Shown: piece by piece, positions 50,368 to 62,915 of the stretch
Position numbering within the stretch: position 1 is the stretch's first letter
How the letters are laid out: the number at the start of each line of letters is the position of its first letter
Assembly (NCBI RefSeq): GCF_013277415.1
Contig: NZ_VMMX01000005.1
Coordinates: forward strand, 240,963 to 304,962
DNA: 64,000 nucleotides
Direction: 5' to 3'
Source: Streptococcus sp. 68
Lineage (GTDB): Bacteria > Bacillota > Bacilli > Lactobacillales > Streptococcaceae
The notes under the pieces: model-generated
The model's database searches: none
What the model saw: only the letters and a program-made list of their open reading frames with translations
Told to the model about the DNA's origin: nothing
Made by a program: the position numbers and the translations under genes

Positions 50368-51629
50368 TGCAAACTCAAGAAAAACACTCGCAAGCAGCCG
50401 TTCTTGGCTTGCAGCACTTACTAGCCATGTACTCAGGATCTATCCTAGTTCCCATCATGATTGCGACAGCCCTTGGCTATTCAGCTGAGCAGTTGACCTA
50501 CCTGATTTCCACAGATATCTTCATGTGTGGGGTGGCAACCTTCCTCCAACTCCAACTCAACAAATACTTTGGAATTGGACTACCAGTCGTTCTCGGAGTT
50601 GCCTTCCAGTCGGTCGCTCCCTTGATTATGATTGGACAAAGTCATGGCAGTGGTGCTATGTTTGGTGCCCTTATCGCATCAGGGATTTACGTGGTTCTTG
50701 TTTCAGGCATTTTCTCAAAAGTAGCCAATCTCTTCCCTTCTATCGTAACAGGCTCTGTTATTACCACGATTGGTTTAACCTTGATTCCTGTCGCTATTGG
50801 AAATATGGGAAATAACGTTCCAGAACCAACTGGTCAAAGTCTCCTACTTGCTGCTATCACTGTTCTGATTATCCTCTTGATCAACATCTTTACCAAAGGA
50901 TTTATCAAGTCTATCTCCATTTTAATTGGTCTAGTTGTTGGAACTGCCATTGCTGCTACTATGGGCTTGGTTGATTTCTCTCCTGTTGCGGCAGCACCAC
51001 TTGTCCATGTCCCAACTCCACTCTACTTTGGGATGCCAACCTTTGAAATCTCATCTATTGTCATGATGTGTATCATCGCAACAGTGTCTATGGTTGAGTC
51101 TACTGGTGTTTACCTAGCCTTGTCTGATATCACGAAAGACCCAATCGACAGCACGCGCCTGCGCAACGGTTATCGCGCAGAAGGCTTGGCCGTACTTCTC
51201 GGAGGAATCTTTAACACCTTCCCTTACACCGGATTTTCACAAAACGTTGGTTTGGTTAAATTGTCAGGTATCAAGACTCGCCTACCAATCTACTACGCAG
51301 CTGGTTTCCTGGTTCTCCTTGGACTCCTTCCTAAGTTTGGTGCCCTTGCCCAAATCATTCCGAGCCCTGTCCTCGGTGGTGCTATGCTGGTGATGTTTGG
51401 TTTTGTATCCATTCAAGGGATGCAAATCCTCGCTCGTGTTGACTTTGCTAACAATGAACACAACTTCCTTATCGCAGCAGTCTCCATCGCTGCAGGTGTC
51501 GGACTCAACAATAGTAATCTCTTTGTCAGCATGCCGACAGCCTTCCAAATGTTCTTCTCAAACGGAATCGTCGTAGCCAGCCTACTCGCCATTGTCCTCA
51601 ATGCGGTACTGAATCATAAAAAGAAATAA
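50367..51629 (+). CDS. pbuX: Xanthine permease (NCS2 family)
   Basis: 420 residues with about 12-14 membrane segments. NCS2 signatures: LGLQHLLAMYSGSILVP (residues about 13-29), QSVAPLI, and VESTGVYLALSDI (about residue 250); NTFPYTGFSQNVGL (about residue 290) is the substrate-site motif. Imports xanthine. Coupled to xpt. Confidence 0.95.
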   Translation: MQTQEKHSQAAVLGLQHLLAMYSGSILVPIMIATALGYSAEQLTYLISTDIFMCGVATFLQLQLNKYFGIGLPVVLGVAFQSVAPLIMIGQSHGSGAMFGALIASGIYVVLVSGIFSKVANLFPSIVTGSVITTIGLTLIPVAIGNMGNNVPEPTGQSLLLAAITVLIILLINIFTKGFIKSISILIGLVVGTAIAATMGLVDFSPVAAAPLVHVPTPLYFGMPTFEISSIVMMCIIATVSMVESTGVYLALSDITKDPIDSTRLRNGYRAEGLAVLLGGIFNTFPYTGFSQNVGLVKLSGIKTRLPIYYAAGFLVLLGLLPKFGALAQIIPSPVLGGAMLVMFGFVSIQGMQILARVDFANNEHNFLIAAVSIAAGVGLNNSNLFVSMPTAFQMFFSNGIVVASLLAIVLNAVLNHKKK

Positions 51630-51630
51630 G

Positions 51631-51659
51631 AAAAAGAGGTGCGAGCCTCTTTTTTGTTT
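51631..51659. terminator. Terminator after pbuX; left copy of a 29-bp direct repeat
   Basis: AAAAAGAGGTGCGAGCCTCT followed by TTTTTGTTT: stem AGAGG-tgcga-GCCTCT with Ts on one strand and As on the other, so it works in both directions. It is identical over 29 bp to 54571-54599; flanking bases differ on both sides. The two copies bracket the restriction-modification genes. Confidence 0.9.
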
Positions 51660-51683
51660 ATCACAAGTTGATTATAAATATAA

Positions 51684-53174
51684 TCAATCCCAATTCCCAT
51701 CTAATATTTCTTTTATAAACTTCTTAGGCATCCAAAAGGAGTGTTTTGTAATCCTACGCCCATCTGGAAGCTCATCCGTATCAGATAATGAGCCTTTCCC
51801 AACAAATTTTCCTTTTTCAATTTCATAATAAGCATTGGTAGCATGTAATTTCGTAAATAGGATTCTATTTATCTTACTTTGAGGGAAATTAGTTGAAACT
51901 TTATTACCATTTTGAGTTAATTTAACTCCGTCAGAAATAATTTGTCTAGTTTCCTGCCACACTCTTTGGATTTCTTCTAATTGTCTATCCTGAAATCCCC
52001 AAAATTTGATAGAATCTAATACAAATAGCTTAGGTTCAATTTCCTTAAAAATAACGAAGAGGAATCGTTTATTATAAATTTCATTATAAACATGTGACGA
52101 TTCCCAACTATCTGTTTCTGCTAATTCTTTAAAACAATAAGTTTTAAATGGAGAGTCTTCCTTAGGTAAATTATTCTTATCTACTCGAATAACTCTCAAA
52201 TTCATGTTTGCTTTTTGAAATTCTTTTGTCTTATCTAAATCCCCTGTTAATCCTAAAATTTTTCTAATCAGAGTACTATTCTTACCTTTGGCTTTTGGAT
52301 TCACTTCAAATCTATCATATAACTCTTGTTCAGAGAAACCTTTATAGGAGAGAATCTTCTCTGCAATAACCTCAGTAAATGATTTTTTCTCACCCCTGAA
52401 ATTAGCCAGAACACTCTCTTGATCTGATTGATTAAAGATTTTATGATTAATCAGATAGGTCATATAACTTGATTTTAATTCCCAAGCTCTTTGTTTTGCT
52501 AATTCATGACTAAATGGTTGCTGTCTTAAATCCTTTCCTTTACCTGCACCTTTTGTACAAGTTGATAAATAGTTTCCATCTGATTCTGATAATTCATGTG
52601 CCCTTCCATTTTTGATTTTATCTGTAATCTTCTGATAGTCTTCAAGGATGACTGCCATATCCTCCTCAAACCATTCATATAAAAATATTTTTTCAATGAC
52701 ATAGTCCTTCATTGTTTGATTAGGAATTAAGCCATTGTAAAACAACAACAAAATCTTTGCACATTTTTTCCATAAATGAGTGGAGTAAAAATCCTCTAAA
52801 TTTTCCTCCATATAGTTTAGTATTGTTAATACAAGTCGTTCTTTTGCACTAAGTGTCCCATTTTTGTTTATCTTAAAAGGAGTAACTTTTAATTCTACAC
52901 CTATTTTTTCAAAGTCAGCTTCCGAGTCACTATTTGGCTGGTAACCATAGAAATATTTTTCAATATAATTTCCATACTGCCCTTTTGACTTCATACTAAT
53001 TGTTTTATCTTGTACCTCAGAGACTACTCTATCATTATAATCGTCATATGATTTATAAAGCGAACGATTATACTCTTCCATAACATCGGAAAATTTTCTA
53101 TTTAATAGTTTGTGAGAATATTCAATAACACTATCGATATCTTCATCGTTATAGTTAAATAAGTTTTGATCCAT
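51684..53174 (-). CDS. Type II restriction endonuclease, Sau3AI/DpnIII-like (GATC)
   Basis: 496 residues, close to Sau3AI (489). The N-terminal MutH-like nuclease shows GQYGNYIEKYFYGYQPNSDSE followed by catalytic D87, E94 and K96 (ADFEKIGVELKVTP). The C-terminal half, from about residue 250, is the second MutH-like domain used for DNA binding. Divergent from a C5-cytosine methyltransferase at the pneumococcal dpn site (between pbuX and the thioesterase), matching DpnIII as described for some pneumococci. GATC specificity is inferred. Start has AGGAG six bases before it. Confidence 0.88.
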   Translation of the reverse strand: MDQNLFNYNDEDIDSVIEYSHKLLNRKFSDVMEEYNRSLYKSYDDYNDRVVSEVQDKTISMKSKGQYGNYIEKYFYGYQPNSDSEADFEKIGVELKVTPFKINKNGTLSAKERLVLTILNYMEENLEDFYSTHLWKKCAKILLLFYNGLIPNQTMKDYVIEKIFLYEWFEEDMAVILEDYQKITDKIKNGRAHELSESDGNYLSTCTKGAGKGKDLRQQPFSHELAKQRAWELKSSYMTYLINHKIFNQSDQESVLANFRGEKKSFTEVIAEKILSYKGFSEQELYDRFEVNPKAKGKNSTLIRKILGLTGDLDKTKEFQKANMNLRVIRVDKNNLPKEDSPFKTYCFKELAETDSWESSHVYNEIYNKRFLFVIFKEIEPKLFVLDSIKFWGFQDRQLEEIQRVWQETRQIISDGVKLTQNGNKVSTNFPQSKINRILFTKLHATNAYYEIEKGKFVGKGSLSDTDELPDGRRITKHSFWMPKKFIKEILDGNWD

Positions 53175-53229
53175 TTTCTTCTCCTATCTTTTATATTATA
53201 TCAAATTAAACTAAAGCAAACATTAATAC

Positions 53230-53258
53230 TTGATCAATCATTGAAAATAGTATATAAT
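53230..53258 (+). promoter_or_regulatory. Methyltransferase promoter containing a GATC site
   Basis: TTGATC (53230) and TATAAT (53253), 17-bp spacer. The -35 forms the palindrome TTGATCAA and contains GATC (53232-53235), the presumed target of the enzyme it drives. Confidence 0.7.
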
Positions 53259-53290
53259 GGATTAAACTGTAAAAAAATGAAGGAGAAAAG

Positions 53291-54556
53291 ATGAAAGTTC
53301 TCGAACTATTTGCTGGAGTTGGCGGTTTTCGGATAGGATTAGAAAATGCCGATAAGCAACTCTTTAAAACAAAATGGGCAAACCAATGGGAACCATCTCG
53401 TAAATCTCAAGACGCATTTGAGGTCTATGATTATCACTTCCCCAATAGCGAAAACATCAATATTAGTATCTCTGATATAACAGACGAACAATTTTCCAAA
53501 ATGGATGCCGATATGATTGTCGGTGGTTTTCCTTGCCAAGATTACTCTGTTGCGCGTAGCAAGAAAAATGAAAAAGGCATTGAAGGAAAAAAAGGAGTTT
53601 TATTTTGGGAAATCATTAGAGCAACAGAAATCATTAAACCCAAATACTTAATTCTAGAAAATGTAGATAGACTTTTAAAAGCACCTTCAAAACAACGAGG
53701 ACGCGATTTTGCAATCATGCTCACAGCTTTTAATAATCTTGGATATTCTGTAGAGTGGAGAGTTATTAATGCTGCTGAGTATGGAAGAAGCCAACGAAGA
53801 CGTCGTGTATTCTTTTTCGTATATCGAAATGATACAGTCTTTGCCCAAAAAATTGACAATCTTTACGAAAAAAATGAAGAAATCTTTGAAGATAATAGGT
53901 ATGATGACTATATTTTCAATCAAGGTCTATTTGCAAAACAATTTCCTATTAAACCTATAGCAGTTAAAAATCGTCATGTTTTTTATAAGTTACCAAATGA
54001 TATAGTTGAAGTTTCAGATACTTTTACTGGTACTGTTTGGAATACAGGAATTATGAGACATGGAAAATACTATTCTATTGATACAGAACCCAACTACAAT
54101 GGTAATCCTATCACTCTAGGAGAAATTCTTCAAGATGAGTCTGAAGTACCTGAAAAATATTTTTTAACTGATCAGTCAAAATTGGAAAAATTTCAATATC
54201 TAAGAGGACCTAAAAAAATTGAACGAACATCCTCTGACGGGCATCAATACATCTATTCAGAAGGAGGAATGTCACCTTATGATGATTTAAACCTTCCTGG
54301 AAGAACAATGCTTACATCCGAAGGGACTGTTAATCGTTCTACACATTTATTATTTGTAAACAATAAATATAGATTAATTACACCCATTGAAGCTGAACGC
54401 CTTCAGGATTTCCCAGATGATTGGACAGCTAAAAAGAAACTATCTGACGATTCTATTGTAGAGGTATCTGATAAAATGAGAATGTTTTTTATGGGAAATG
54501 CTTTAGTTACTGAAATTGTAAAAGAAATTGCTGAGTTTATTAAAGAAATTGATTGA
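53291..54556 (+). CDS. DNA (cytosine-5-)-methyltransferase, M.Sau3AI/M.DpnIII-like
   Basis: 421 residues. Motif I is LFAGVGGFRIG (residue 6-16), motif IV GGFPCQDYS with catalytic Cys82, motif VI LENVDR (about residue 123), motif VIII in RRRRVFFF, and motif X is GNALV near the C-terminus. Expected to make GAT-m5C and so protect the host from the divergent nuclease. RBS AAGGAG is well placed. Both cassette genes are noticeably AT-rich. Confidence 0.9.
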   Translation: MKVLELFAGVGGFRIGLENADKQLFKTKWANQWEPSRKSQDAFEVYDYHFPNSENINISISDITDEQFSKMDADMIVGGFPCQDYSVARSKKNEKGIEGKKGVLFWEIIRATEIIKPKYLILENVDRLLKAPSKQRGRDFAIMLTAFNNLGYSVEWRVINAAEYGRSQRRRRVFFFVYRNDTVFAQKIDNLYEKNEEIFEDNRYDDYIFNQGLFAKQFPIKPIAVKNRHVFYKLPNDIVEVSDTFTGTVWNTGIMRHGKYYSIDTEPNYNGNPITLGEILQDESEVPEKYFLTDQSKLEKFQYLRGPKKIERTSSDGHQYIYSEGGMSPYDDLNLPGRTMLTSEGTVNRSTHLLFVNNKYRLITPIEAERLQDFPDDWTAKKKLSDDSIVEVSDKMRMFFMGNALVTEIVKEIAEFIKEID

Positions 54557-54570
54557 TTTATCTGAAACTA

Positions 54571-54599
54571 AAAAAGAGGTGCGAGCCTCTTTTTTGTTT
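54571..54599. terminator. Terminator; right copy of the 29-bp direct repeat
   Basis: Identical to 51631-51659. It now ends the methyltransferase transcript on the plus strand and the thioesterase gene on the minus strand, whose stop is three bases away. Confidence 0.9.
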
Positions 54600-54601
54600 T
54601 T

Positions 54602-55006
54602 CTATATCCTTACCTGTCTGTCTTCTGACCGTTGGCCTGTGACAAACATGGTAAAGGTTGCTTTGCAGACATTTCTGCCTTCTTGATTGGTAATATCGAC
54701 ATCCACTACGCAGGTTGTGCGACCTTGATGGACACATTCTCCTTTGATGGTCAGCACATCGTCGAGTTTTCCTGCTTTGAGGTAGTTGATAGAAGATTGG
54801 AGAGTCACTCCATCAAGTCCTAGCGAGATAACCACCAAACCACTGATTTGGTCACATAGTGTGAATAGATAGCCACCATGGGCATTGCCATAGTAGTTGA
54901 GCGACGAGTTCACTACTTTTGTCGTCACCACAACGTGACCATCTCTCATTTTTTCAATTTCGTAATTTTCAAAGGCAGATATAGCGTCAAAATGAAAATC
55001 TTTCAT
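54602..55006 (-). CDS. PaaI-family hot-dog thioesterase
   Basis: 134 residues with the hot-dog motif NSSLNYYGNAHGGYLFTLCD (HGG, Asp, about residues 33-52) and TIKGECVHQGRTT. Probably an acyl-CoA thioesterase of unknown substrate. The start at 55006 has AGGAGG five bases upstream. It borders the dpn locus in pneumococcus. Confidence 0.88.
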   Translation of the reverse strand: MKDFHFDAISAFENYEIEKMRDGHVVVTTKVVNSSLNYYGNAHGGYLFTLCDQISGLVVISLGLDGVTLQSSINYLKAGKLDDVLTIKGECVHQGRTTCVVDVDITNQEGRNVCKATFTMFVTGQRSEDRQVRI

Positions 55007-55075
55007 CGTTTCCTCCTGATATTTCAAACGACACTATGATACTACTTTTTATAGGACTGTGCAAGGAGAAAGCTC

Positions 55076-56557
55076 TTAGTCTGGCAAAATTCCGACCTGC
55101 TCCACAAAGCGCATAAAGGCCGCCTGTCCTTGTTCCGTCTGCTTGTAGACTCCTGCATCCTCAAGTACACGCGCAAAGATAGCACCAACAGAGTCCTTGA
55201 CGATTTCAAGGGCTTTTTCTTTATCTGTTAGGTCTAGATATTGGGCTCTAAGTTGGTCTGCCCATTCCTGATGATAATCGGCAACTGTAACAGCTTCTCC
55301 TACAAGATAGCTAGCAACTTGCTCCACTTCTTCTTTCAGACGTGGTGGCAAGATTGCCAAGCCCATGACCTCAATCAAGCCGATATTTTCCTTCTTGATA
55401 TGTTGGACATCCTTGTGAGGATGATAGATGCCATCAGGATGTTCTGCAGAAGTCTGATTGTCTCGCAAGACCAAGTCCAACTCAAACTGTCCATCGCGTT
55501 TACGGGCAATAGGTGTGATGGTGTGATGCGGTGTTCCATCAGTCTCTGCTAAAATCTGCACTGTAGGGTCTGAATACTGGCGCCATTCCTGCAAAATCTT
55601 GTCAGCCAAGTTGATCAAATCCTCTGTGGAATCCGAAGTCAGACGCAACACTGACATAGGCCACTTGACAATTCCAGCCTTGACTTGCTCAAAACCAGCA
55701 AATCGGAAGGTCTTTTGCAAGGGAGCCAATTCCATAGGAAATACGTGACGGCCTCCCTGATAGTGGTCATGAGTTAGAATAGAGCCCCCAACAATCGGCA
55801 GGTCGGCATTAGAGCCAGCAAAATATCCTGGAAACCGCTCTACGATAGCCAGCAGACGTTCAAAACTCTGACGACTAATGGCCATGGGACGATGCTGGCC
55901 ATCTAAAAAGATACAATGCTCATTAAAATAAGCATAGGGCGAATACTGGAAGCCCCACTCCTGACCAGCCATTTCAAAACGGATAATCCGGTGATTGCTA
56001 CGGGCTGGGTGGTTAACTCGACCATGGTAGCCTTCATTCTCTAGACAAAGTTGACACTGAGGATAATTACTAGCTTGCACCAACTTAGCTGCCGCAATCT
56101 CCTTAGGATCCTTTTCAGGCTTAGAGAGATTGATGGTAATCTCAAGCTCTCCGTAATCAGATGGAACACGATAAGCAATATTTTTAGCAATGGCCTTGAG
56201 TTTGATGTAGTCATTCTTCTGACTGAGTTGGTAAAAATCCTCTACCGCTTGCTCAGGAGAGTAGGCATAGGTTTCCCAGAAGTCACGATTGACCTGACTT
56301 GGACAAGGGAGCACCAAATCCATCAGTTCAGCACCGAGGATTTCACGCGCAGTCTGACTATCCTCAATCATCTCTAATCGAACGGCTTCCTCAACTAACT
56401 GATCCTTGAGGTCAATCAATTTATCCAGATTGGTCTCAACTTCCAAAACACCGTCTCCCACTCGTGACAAGACACGATTGGTCAGGTAGATTCGATCCAT
56501 TTCCTCAAATGAACTTTCAGCAATAACGTGTGTTACAAATTTATCTACTAAGGTCAC
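55076..56557 (-). CDS. galT: UDP-glucose-hexose-1-phosphate uridylyltransferase (GalT, class II)
   Basis: 493 residues, the longer Firmicute GalT type. Leloir pathway step exchanging UMP between UDP-glucose and galactose-1-phosphate. The catalytic histidine region is in [15 protein letters not shown] (about residue 345); [13 protein letters not shown] (about residue 168) is a conserved Cys region. It lies 18 bp after galK and shares its promoter. Confidence 0.94.
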   Translation of the reverse strand: MTLVDKFVTHVIAESSFEEMDRIYLTNRVLSRVGDGVLEVETNLDKLIDLKDQLVEEAVRLEMIEDSQTAREILGAELMDLVLPCPSQVNRDFWETYAYSPEQAVEDFYQLSQKNDYIKLKAIAKNIAYRVPSDYGELEITINLSKPEKDPKEIAAAKLVQASNYPQCQLCLENEGYHGRVNHPARSNHRIIRFEMAGQEWGFQYSPYAYFNEHCIFLDGQHRPMAISRQSFERLLAIVERFPGYFAGSNADLPIVGGSILTHDHYQGGRHVFPMELAPLQKTFRFAGFEQVKAGIVKWPMSVLRLTSDSTEDLINLADKILQEWRQYSDPTVQILAETDGTPHHTITPIARKRDGQFELDLVLRDNQTSAEHPDGIYHPHKDVQHIKKENIGLIEVMGLAILPPRLKEEVEQVASYLVGEAVTVADYHQEWADQLRAQYLDLTDKEKALEIVKDSVGAIFARVLEDAGVYKQTEQGQAAFMRFVEQVGILPD

Positions 56558-56575
56558 TATAGAGCCTCCTTCTGA

Positions 56576-57754
56576 CTAATCAAGGACGCGAGTGCCACCT
56601 GCAACTTCAGCGATATAGAAGCTTGGAGCGTAGCCAACTACTTTCTCGTAGTGTTTGCCAACAGCTTCCTTAAAGGCCTCAACAGTATCTTTTTGCACCA
56701 AGGCAATGGCACAGCCGCCAAAACCTGCCCCTGTCATGCGAGCACCGAGAACACCTTCTTGTGCCCAAGCTGTGTGAACAAGAGTATCCAATTCCAAACC
56801 AGTTACTTCATAGTCATGCTCTAGAGAAACGTGTGACGCATTCATCAAACGACCGAATGTTTCCAAATCACCTGCTCGAAGGGTTGCTTGAGCTTTGAGG
56901 GTACGTTGGTTTTCAAGCACAGCATGGCGAGCACGTTTCAAACGATTTTCATCTTTAATCAGATAGCTGTATTGGTCAAAGGCCCACTCATCCAATTCAC
57001 CCAAGGTCTGAATATCCAAAGCTGCTTGCAATTCTTCCACTGCTTTTTCACACTCAGCACGACGTTCATTGTATTTAGAGTCCGCCAATTCACGACGTTT
57101 ATTGGTGTTCATGATAACAACGACATTGTCCTTCAAATCAAGTGGCACCAAGTCGTATTCTAAAGTATTGGTATCTAAGTAAATAGCACGTTGGTCAGCC
57201 CCCATACCGATAGCAAACTGGTCCATAATGCCAGAATTTACTCCGATAAAGTTATTTTCTGTTTGTTTTCCGATTTTAACCAAATCGAGACGCTCTAGTT
57301 TTAAATCAAAGAGATGCTCTGCCACGACCCCTGTCAAAAGTTCCAAGGATGCTGAAGAAGACAGGCCAGCACCATTTGGGATATTCCCATAAACATAAAA
57401 ATCAAAACCTTTATCAATCACGTGCCCAGCTTCTTGCAAGAAATGAAGAACCCCTTTTGGATAGTTGGTCCAGTTGTGCTCTTTTTCAAATTTGAGGTCA
57501 GCGAGAGGCACTTCGATAATGCCCTTGTCCTCAAAGTTAGCTGAGTAGAAACGTAAAACTTGGTCGTCACGCTTACGAGCAGCCCCATAAGTTCCTAAGG
57601 AAATAGCTGCTGGAAATACATGTCCACCATTATAGTCTGTGTGCTCACCAATCAAGTTGATACGACCTGGTGAAAAGAATGTTTGGTCTGCTTCTTGACC
57701 AAAAACAGCAAGAAAGTCTTTACGAAGAGCTTCTGCAGTAAGATGTTGTGTCAT
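56576..57754 (-). CDS. galK: Galactokinase
   Basis: 392 residues, GHMP kinase. [15 protein letters not shown] (residues 29-43) is the galactokinase signature, [11 protein letters not shown] (about residue 125) the ATP loop, and [12 protein letters not shown] (about residue 348) motif 3. Phosphorylates galactose. Transcribed divergently from galR, with a cre site after its -10. Confidence 0.96.
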   Translation of the reverse strand: MTQHLTAEALRKDFLAVFGQEADQTFFSPGRINLIGEHTDYNGGHVFPAAISLGTYGAARKRDDQVLRFYSANFEDKGIIEVPLADLKFEKEHNWTNYPKGVLHFLQEAGHVIDKGFDFYVYGNIPNGAGLSSSASLELLTGVVAEHLFDLKLERLDLVKIGKQTENNFIGVNSGIMDQFAIGMGADQRAIYLDTNTLEYDLVPLDLKDNVVVIMNTNKRRELADSKYNERRAECEKAVEELQAALDIQTLGELDEWAFDQYSYLIKDENRLKRARHAVLENQRTLKAQATLRAGDLETFGRLMNASHVSLEHDYEVTGLELDTLVHTAWAQEGVLGARMTGAGFGGCAIALVQKDTVEAFKEAVGKHYEKVVGYAPSFYIAEVAGGTRVLD

Positions 57755-57793
57755 ATGATTTCTCCTTTGACTGTCCGTTAAGTCACCTTAACG

Positions 57794-57876
57794 TGTAATC
57801 GTTTTCTTCTATTGTATCCAAGGGATTTCCTAAGGTCAATCCTTTTTACTAAAATTTTACTAAACTATCAGTAAAA
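57794..57876. promoter_or_regulatory. galKT promoter with cre site and GalR-type operator
   Basis: On the minus strand the galK promoter is TTGACC (57834-57839), 17-bp spacer, TACAAT (57811-57816). Just downstream, AGAAAACGATTACA (complement of 57794-57807) fits the CcpA cre consensus at 13 of 14 positions. TTTTACT-aaactatc-AGTAAAA (57855-57876) is an inverted repeat between galK and galR, with extra TTTTACTAA half-sites beside it, the likely GalR operator. Confidence 0.65.
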
Positions 57877-57891
57877 AGCAGAAAAATATGA

Positions 57892-58923
<1,032 letters not shown>

Positions 58924-58984
58924 GATTACAAAACGACCTCTAGCAAGGCTGTTTCTCTAATAATCTCTATGATTCTGCTCCAAC

Positions 58985-59842
58985 TCACACCTTTCGCTTA
59001 TGTGCTTGGTGACTTTCTAGGTCTGCATCAACTTCAATGGTAATATTTTGAAAGCCACAATTTTTGAGGAAAATTCGAATAGATTCTTTACAAGTTTCCA
59101 TATGCTCCATCTCTTTTAAACAAACATGGACAATGGCATTTTTTTCCAAACCATCCATAGTCCAGAGATTAAGCTGATTGATACTAGCGACATGGTCCAA
59201 TTCTGCTAAATCCGTCTTGATCTTCTGGATATCTACTCCTTCTGGCACTGCATCGAGGAATATCTTGAGCGTGCTCCAAAAACGTGGAAGGGCTTTTGAC
59301 AGAATAAAGAAGGAAATAACAAGAGACAAGAGCGGATCCAAGATATACCAATCGGTAAATCGAAGAACAATGGCCATCAGGATGACAGTCACCCAACCCA
59401 AGGTATCTTCCAGAAAGTGCAGGCTGAGAATGGATTCGTTCTTGGTTTGTCCTTTGCGAATGACGAGACTCGCTAGCACATTGATAGTAATCGCAATAAT
59501 TCCTAACCAGAGAATCCCCTCATCATTGACCGGTTGTGGATGAAAGATTTTCGCTATATTTTCCAAAATGACCAAAACGGACCCTGTCATAAGAATCACA
59601 GCCGTTACCATAGCCCCTAAAAGGCTAAAACGCTTGTAGCCCAAGGTATAGTGGCTGTCTTCTTCACGATTAGAGATTGTTTCTAAAAAGGCCGATATGC
59701 CAATGGCTATAGCATCTCCCAAGTCATGGACAGAATCAGCAAGAACTGCACTGGACCCAAACACTCCACCAGCGATAAACTCGACAATGGCATAAGTCAA
59801 ATTTAAGAAAAAAGCTAGCCAAACAGTATATTTTGCCTTCAT
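58985..59842 (-). CDS. czcD: Cation diffusion facilitator CzcD (zinc efflux)
   Basis: 285 residues, six helices. Metal site motifs ADSVHDLGDA (HxxxD, about residue 37-46) and LHFLEDTLGW (about residue 142), with a cytoplasmic C-domain from about 205. Exports Zn2+ (and Cd2+ or Co2+). I choose the ATG at 59842 because AAAGGA is nine bases upstream; the ATG at 59851 touches it. Divergent from sczA with a TGAACA operator between. Confidence 0.93.
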   Translation of the reverse strand: MKAKYTVWLAFFLNLTYAIVEFIAGGVFGSSAVLADSVHDLGDAIAIGISAFLETISNREEDSHYTLGYKRFSLLGAMVTAVILMTGSVLVILENIAKIFHPQPVNDEGILWLGIIAITINVLASLVIRKGQTKNESILSLHFLEDTLGWVTVILMAIVLRFTDWYILDPLLSLVISFFILSKALPRFWSTLKIFLDAVPEGVDIQKIKTDLAELDHVASINQLNLWTMDGLEKNAIVHVCLKEMEHMETCKESIRIFLKNCGFQNITIEVDADLESHQAHKRKV

Positions 59843-59872
59843 ATTTCTCATTCCTTTGTTATAATAGATTTA

Positions 59873-59887
59873 TGAACATCTTGTTCA
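59873..59887. promoter_or_regulatory. SczA operator in the czcD promoter
   Basis: TGAACA-tct-TGTTCA, a perfect inverted repeat immediately upstream of the czcD -10. TGTTCA was reported as part of the SczA recognition motif in pneumococcus (from memory). Confidence 0.8.
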
Positions 59888-59974
59888 TTATCATTATCCA
59901 CTAAAACTCAAAGAAAGGATAGAAGCAAAAGGTCAGCTTTATTCAGTTCTGAACAATTTGCCCCAAGTGTCCAT

Positions 59975-60511
59975 ATGACTAACATTGACCGCCGTATCAG
60001 TAAAACAAAAAAAGCCATCTATCAAGCTTTTCTACAACTTTTGAATGCTAAGGGCTACGAGACCACTACTGTTCAGGATATCATTGATCTTGCAGATGTG
60101 GGACGCTCCACCTTTTACTGTCACTATGAGAGTAAGGAGCTGCTTCTGGACGAGCTCTGCCGCTACCTCTTCCATCACCTCTTTGAAAGAGAAAAATCCA
60201 TTTCAACTAAGGTTTATCTCGCCCATCTCTTTCTTCATTTTCAGAAAAACCAAGACCATATCACCAGTCTGCTATTCTCCAAAAATGACTACTTCCTTCG
60301 CCAACTTCATAAAGAACTGGAGCACCATGTCTATCCCATGTTGGCTGATGAGTTGAAAGAATCTCACCCAAGTCTGCCTACTTCTTACCTCCAACACTTA
60401 ATCGTATCCAACTTTATCGAGACATTGACCTGGTGGCTCAAAAAAGGGCAAGATTTCACAGAACAGGAAGTTGTCCAATTTTATCTAGACCTTCTCATTC
60501 CTAAAAATTGA
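59975..60511 (+). CDS. sczA: TetR-family zinc-responsive regulator SczA
   Basis: 178 residues: N-terminal helix-turn-helix TTVQDIIDLADVGRSTFYCH (residues 31-50), then a helical sensor domain with several His (FHHLF, HLFLHF, ELEHHV) that could bind zinc. In pneumococcus SczA is unusual in activating czcD with zinc. Identified by family and neighbour. Confidence 0.9.
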   Translation: MTNIDRRISKTKKAIYQAFLQLLNAKGYETTTVQDIIDLADVGRSTFYCHYESKELLLDELCRYLFHHLFEREKSISTKVYLAHLFLHFQKNQDHITSLLFSKNDYFLRQLHKELEHHVYPMLADELKESHPSLPTSYLQHLIVSNFIETLTWWLKKGQDFTEQEVVQFYLDLLIPKN

Positions 60512-60574
60512 ATACAGATTAAAGCTCGGTTGCCTTATTTCTAGGCTACTGAGTTTCTTATCTTTTCAATAATC

Positions 60575-60601
60575 AAAAAGCCCAGACGAAATTGTCTGAG
60601 C
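60575..60601 (-). terminator. Terminator after egtU
   Basis: On the minus strand GCTCAGAC-aatttc-GTCTGGGC followed by TTTTT. Confidence 0.8.
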
Positions 60602-60660
60602 ATTCTTTTATCTAGTCGTTTAAGGAAGTTTAGTTCAGTATGCTTAAAGTCTCTGCCCCA

Positions 60661-62902
<2,242 letters not shown>

Positions 62903-62915
62903 TCTGTATCCTCAT

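Noticed and set aside
45818..54599. CRISPR array from paired 29-bp repeats
   Set aside because: Only two copies each, kilobases apart with genes between, and no cas genes; the repeats are a promoter segment and a terminator.
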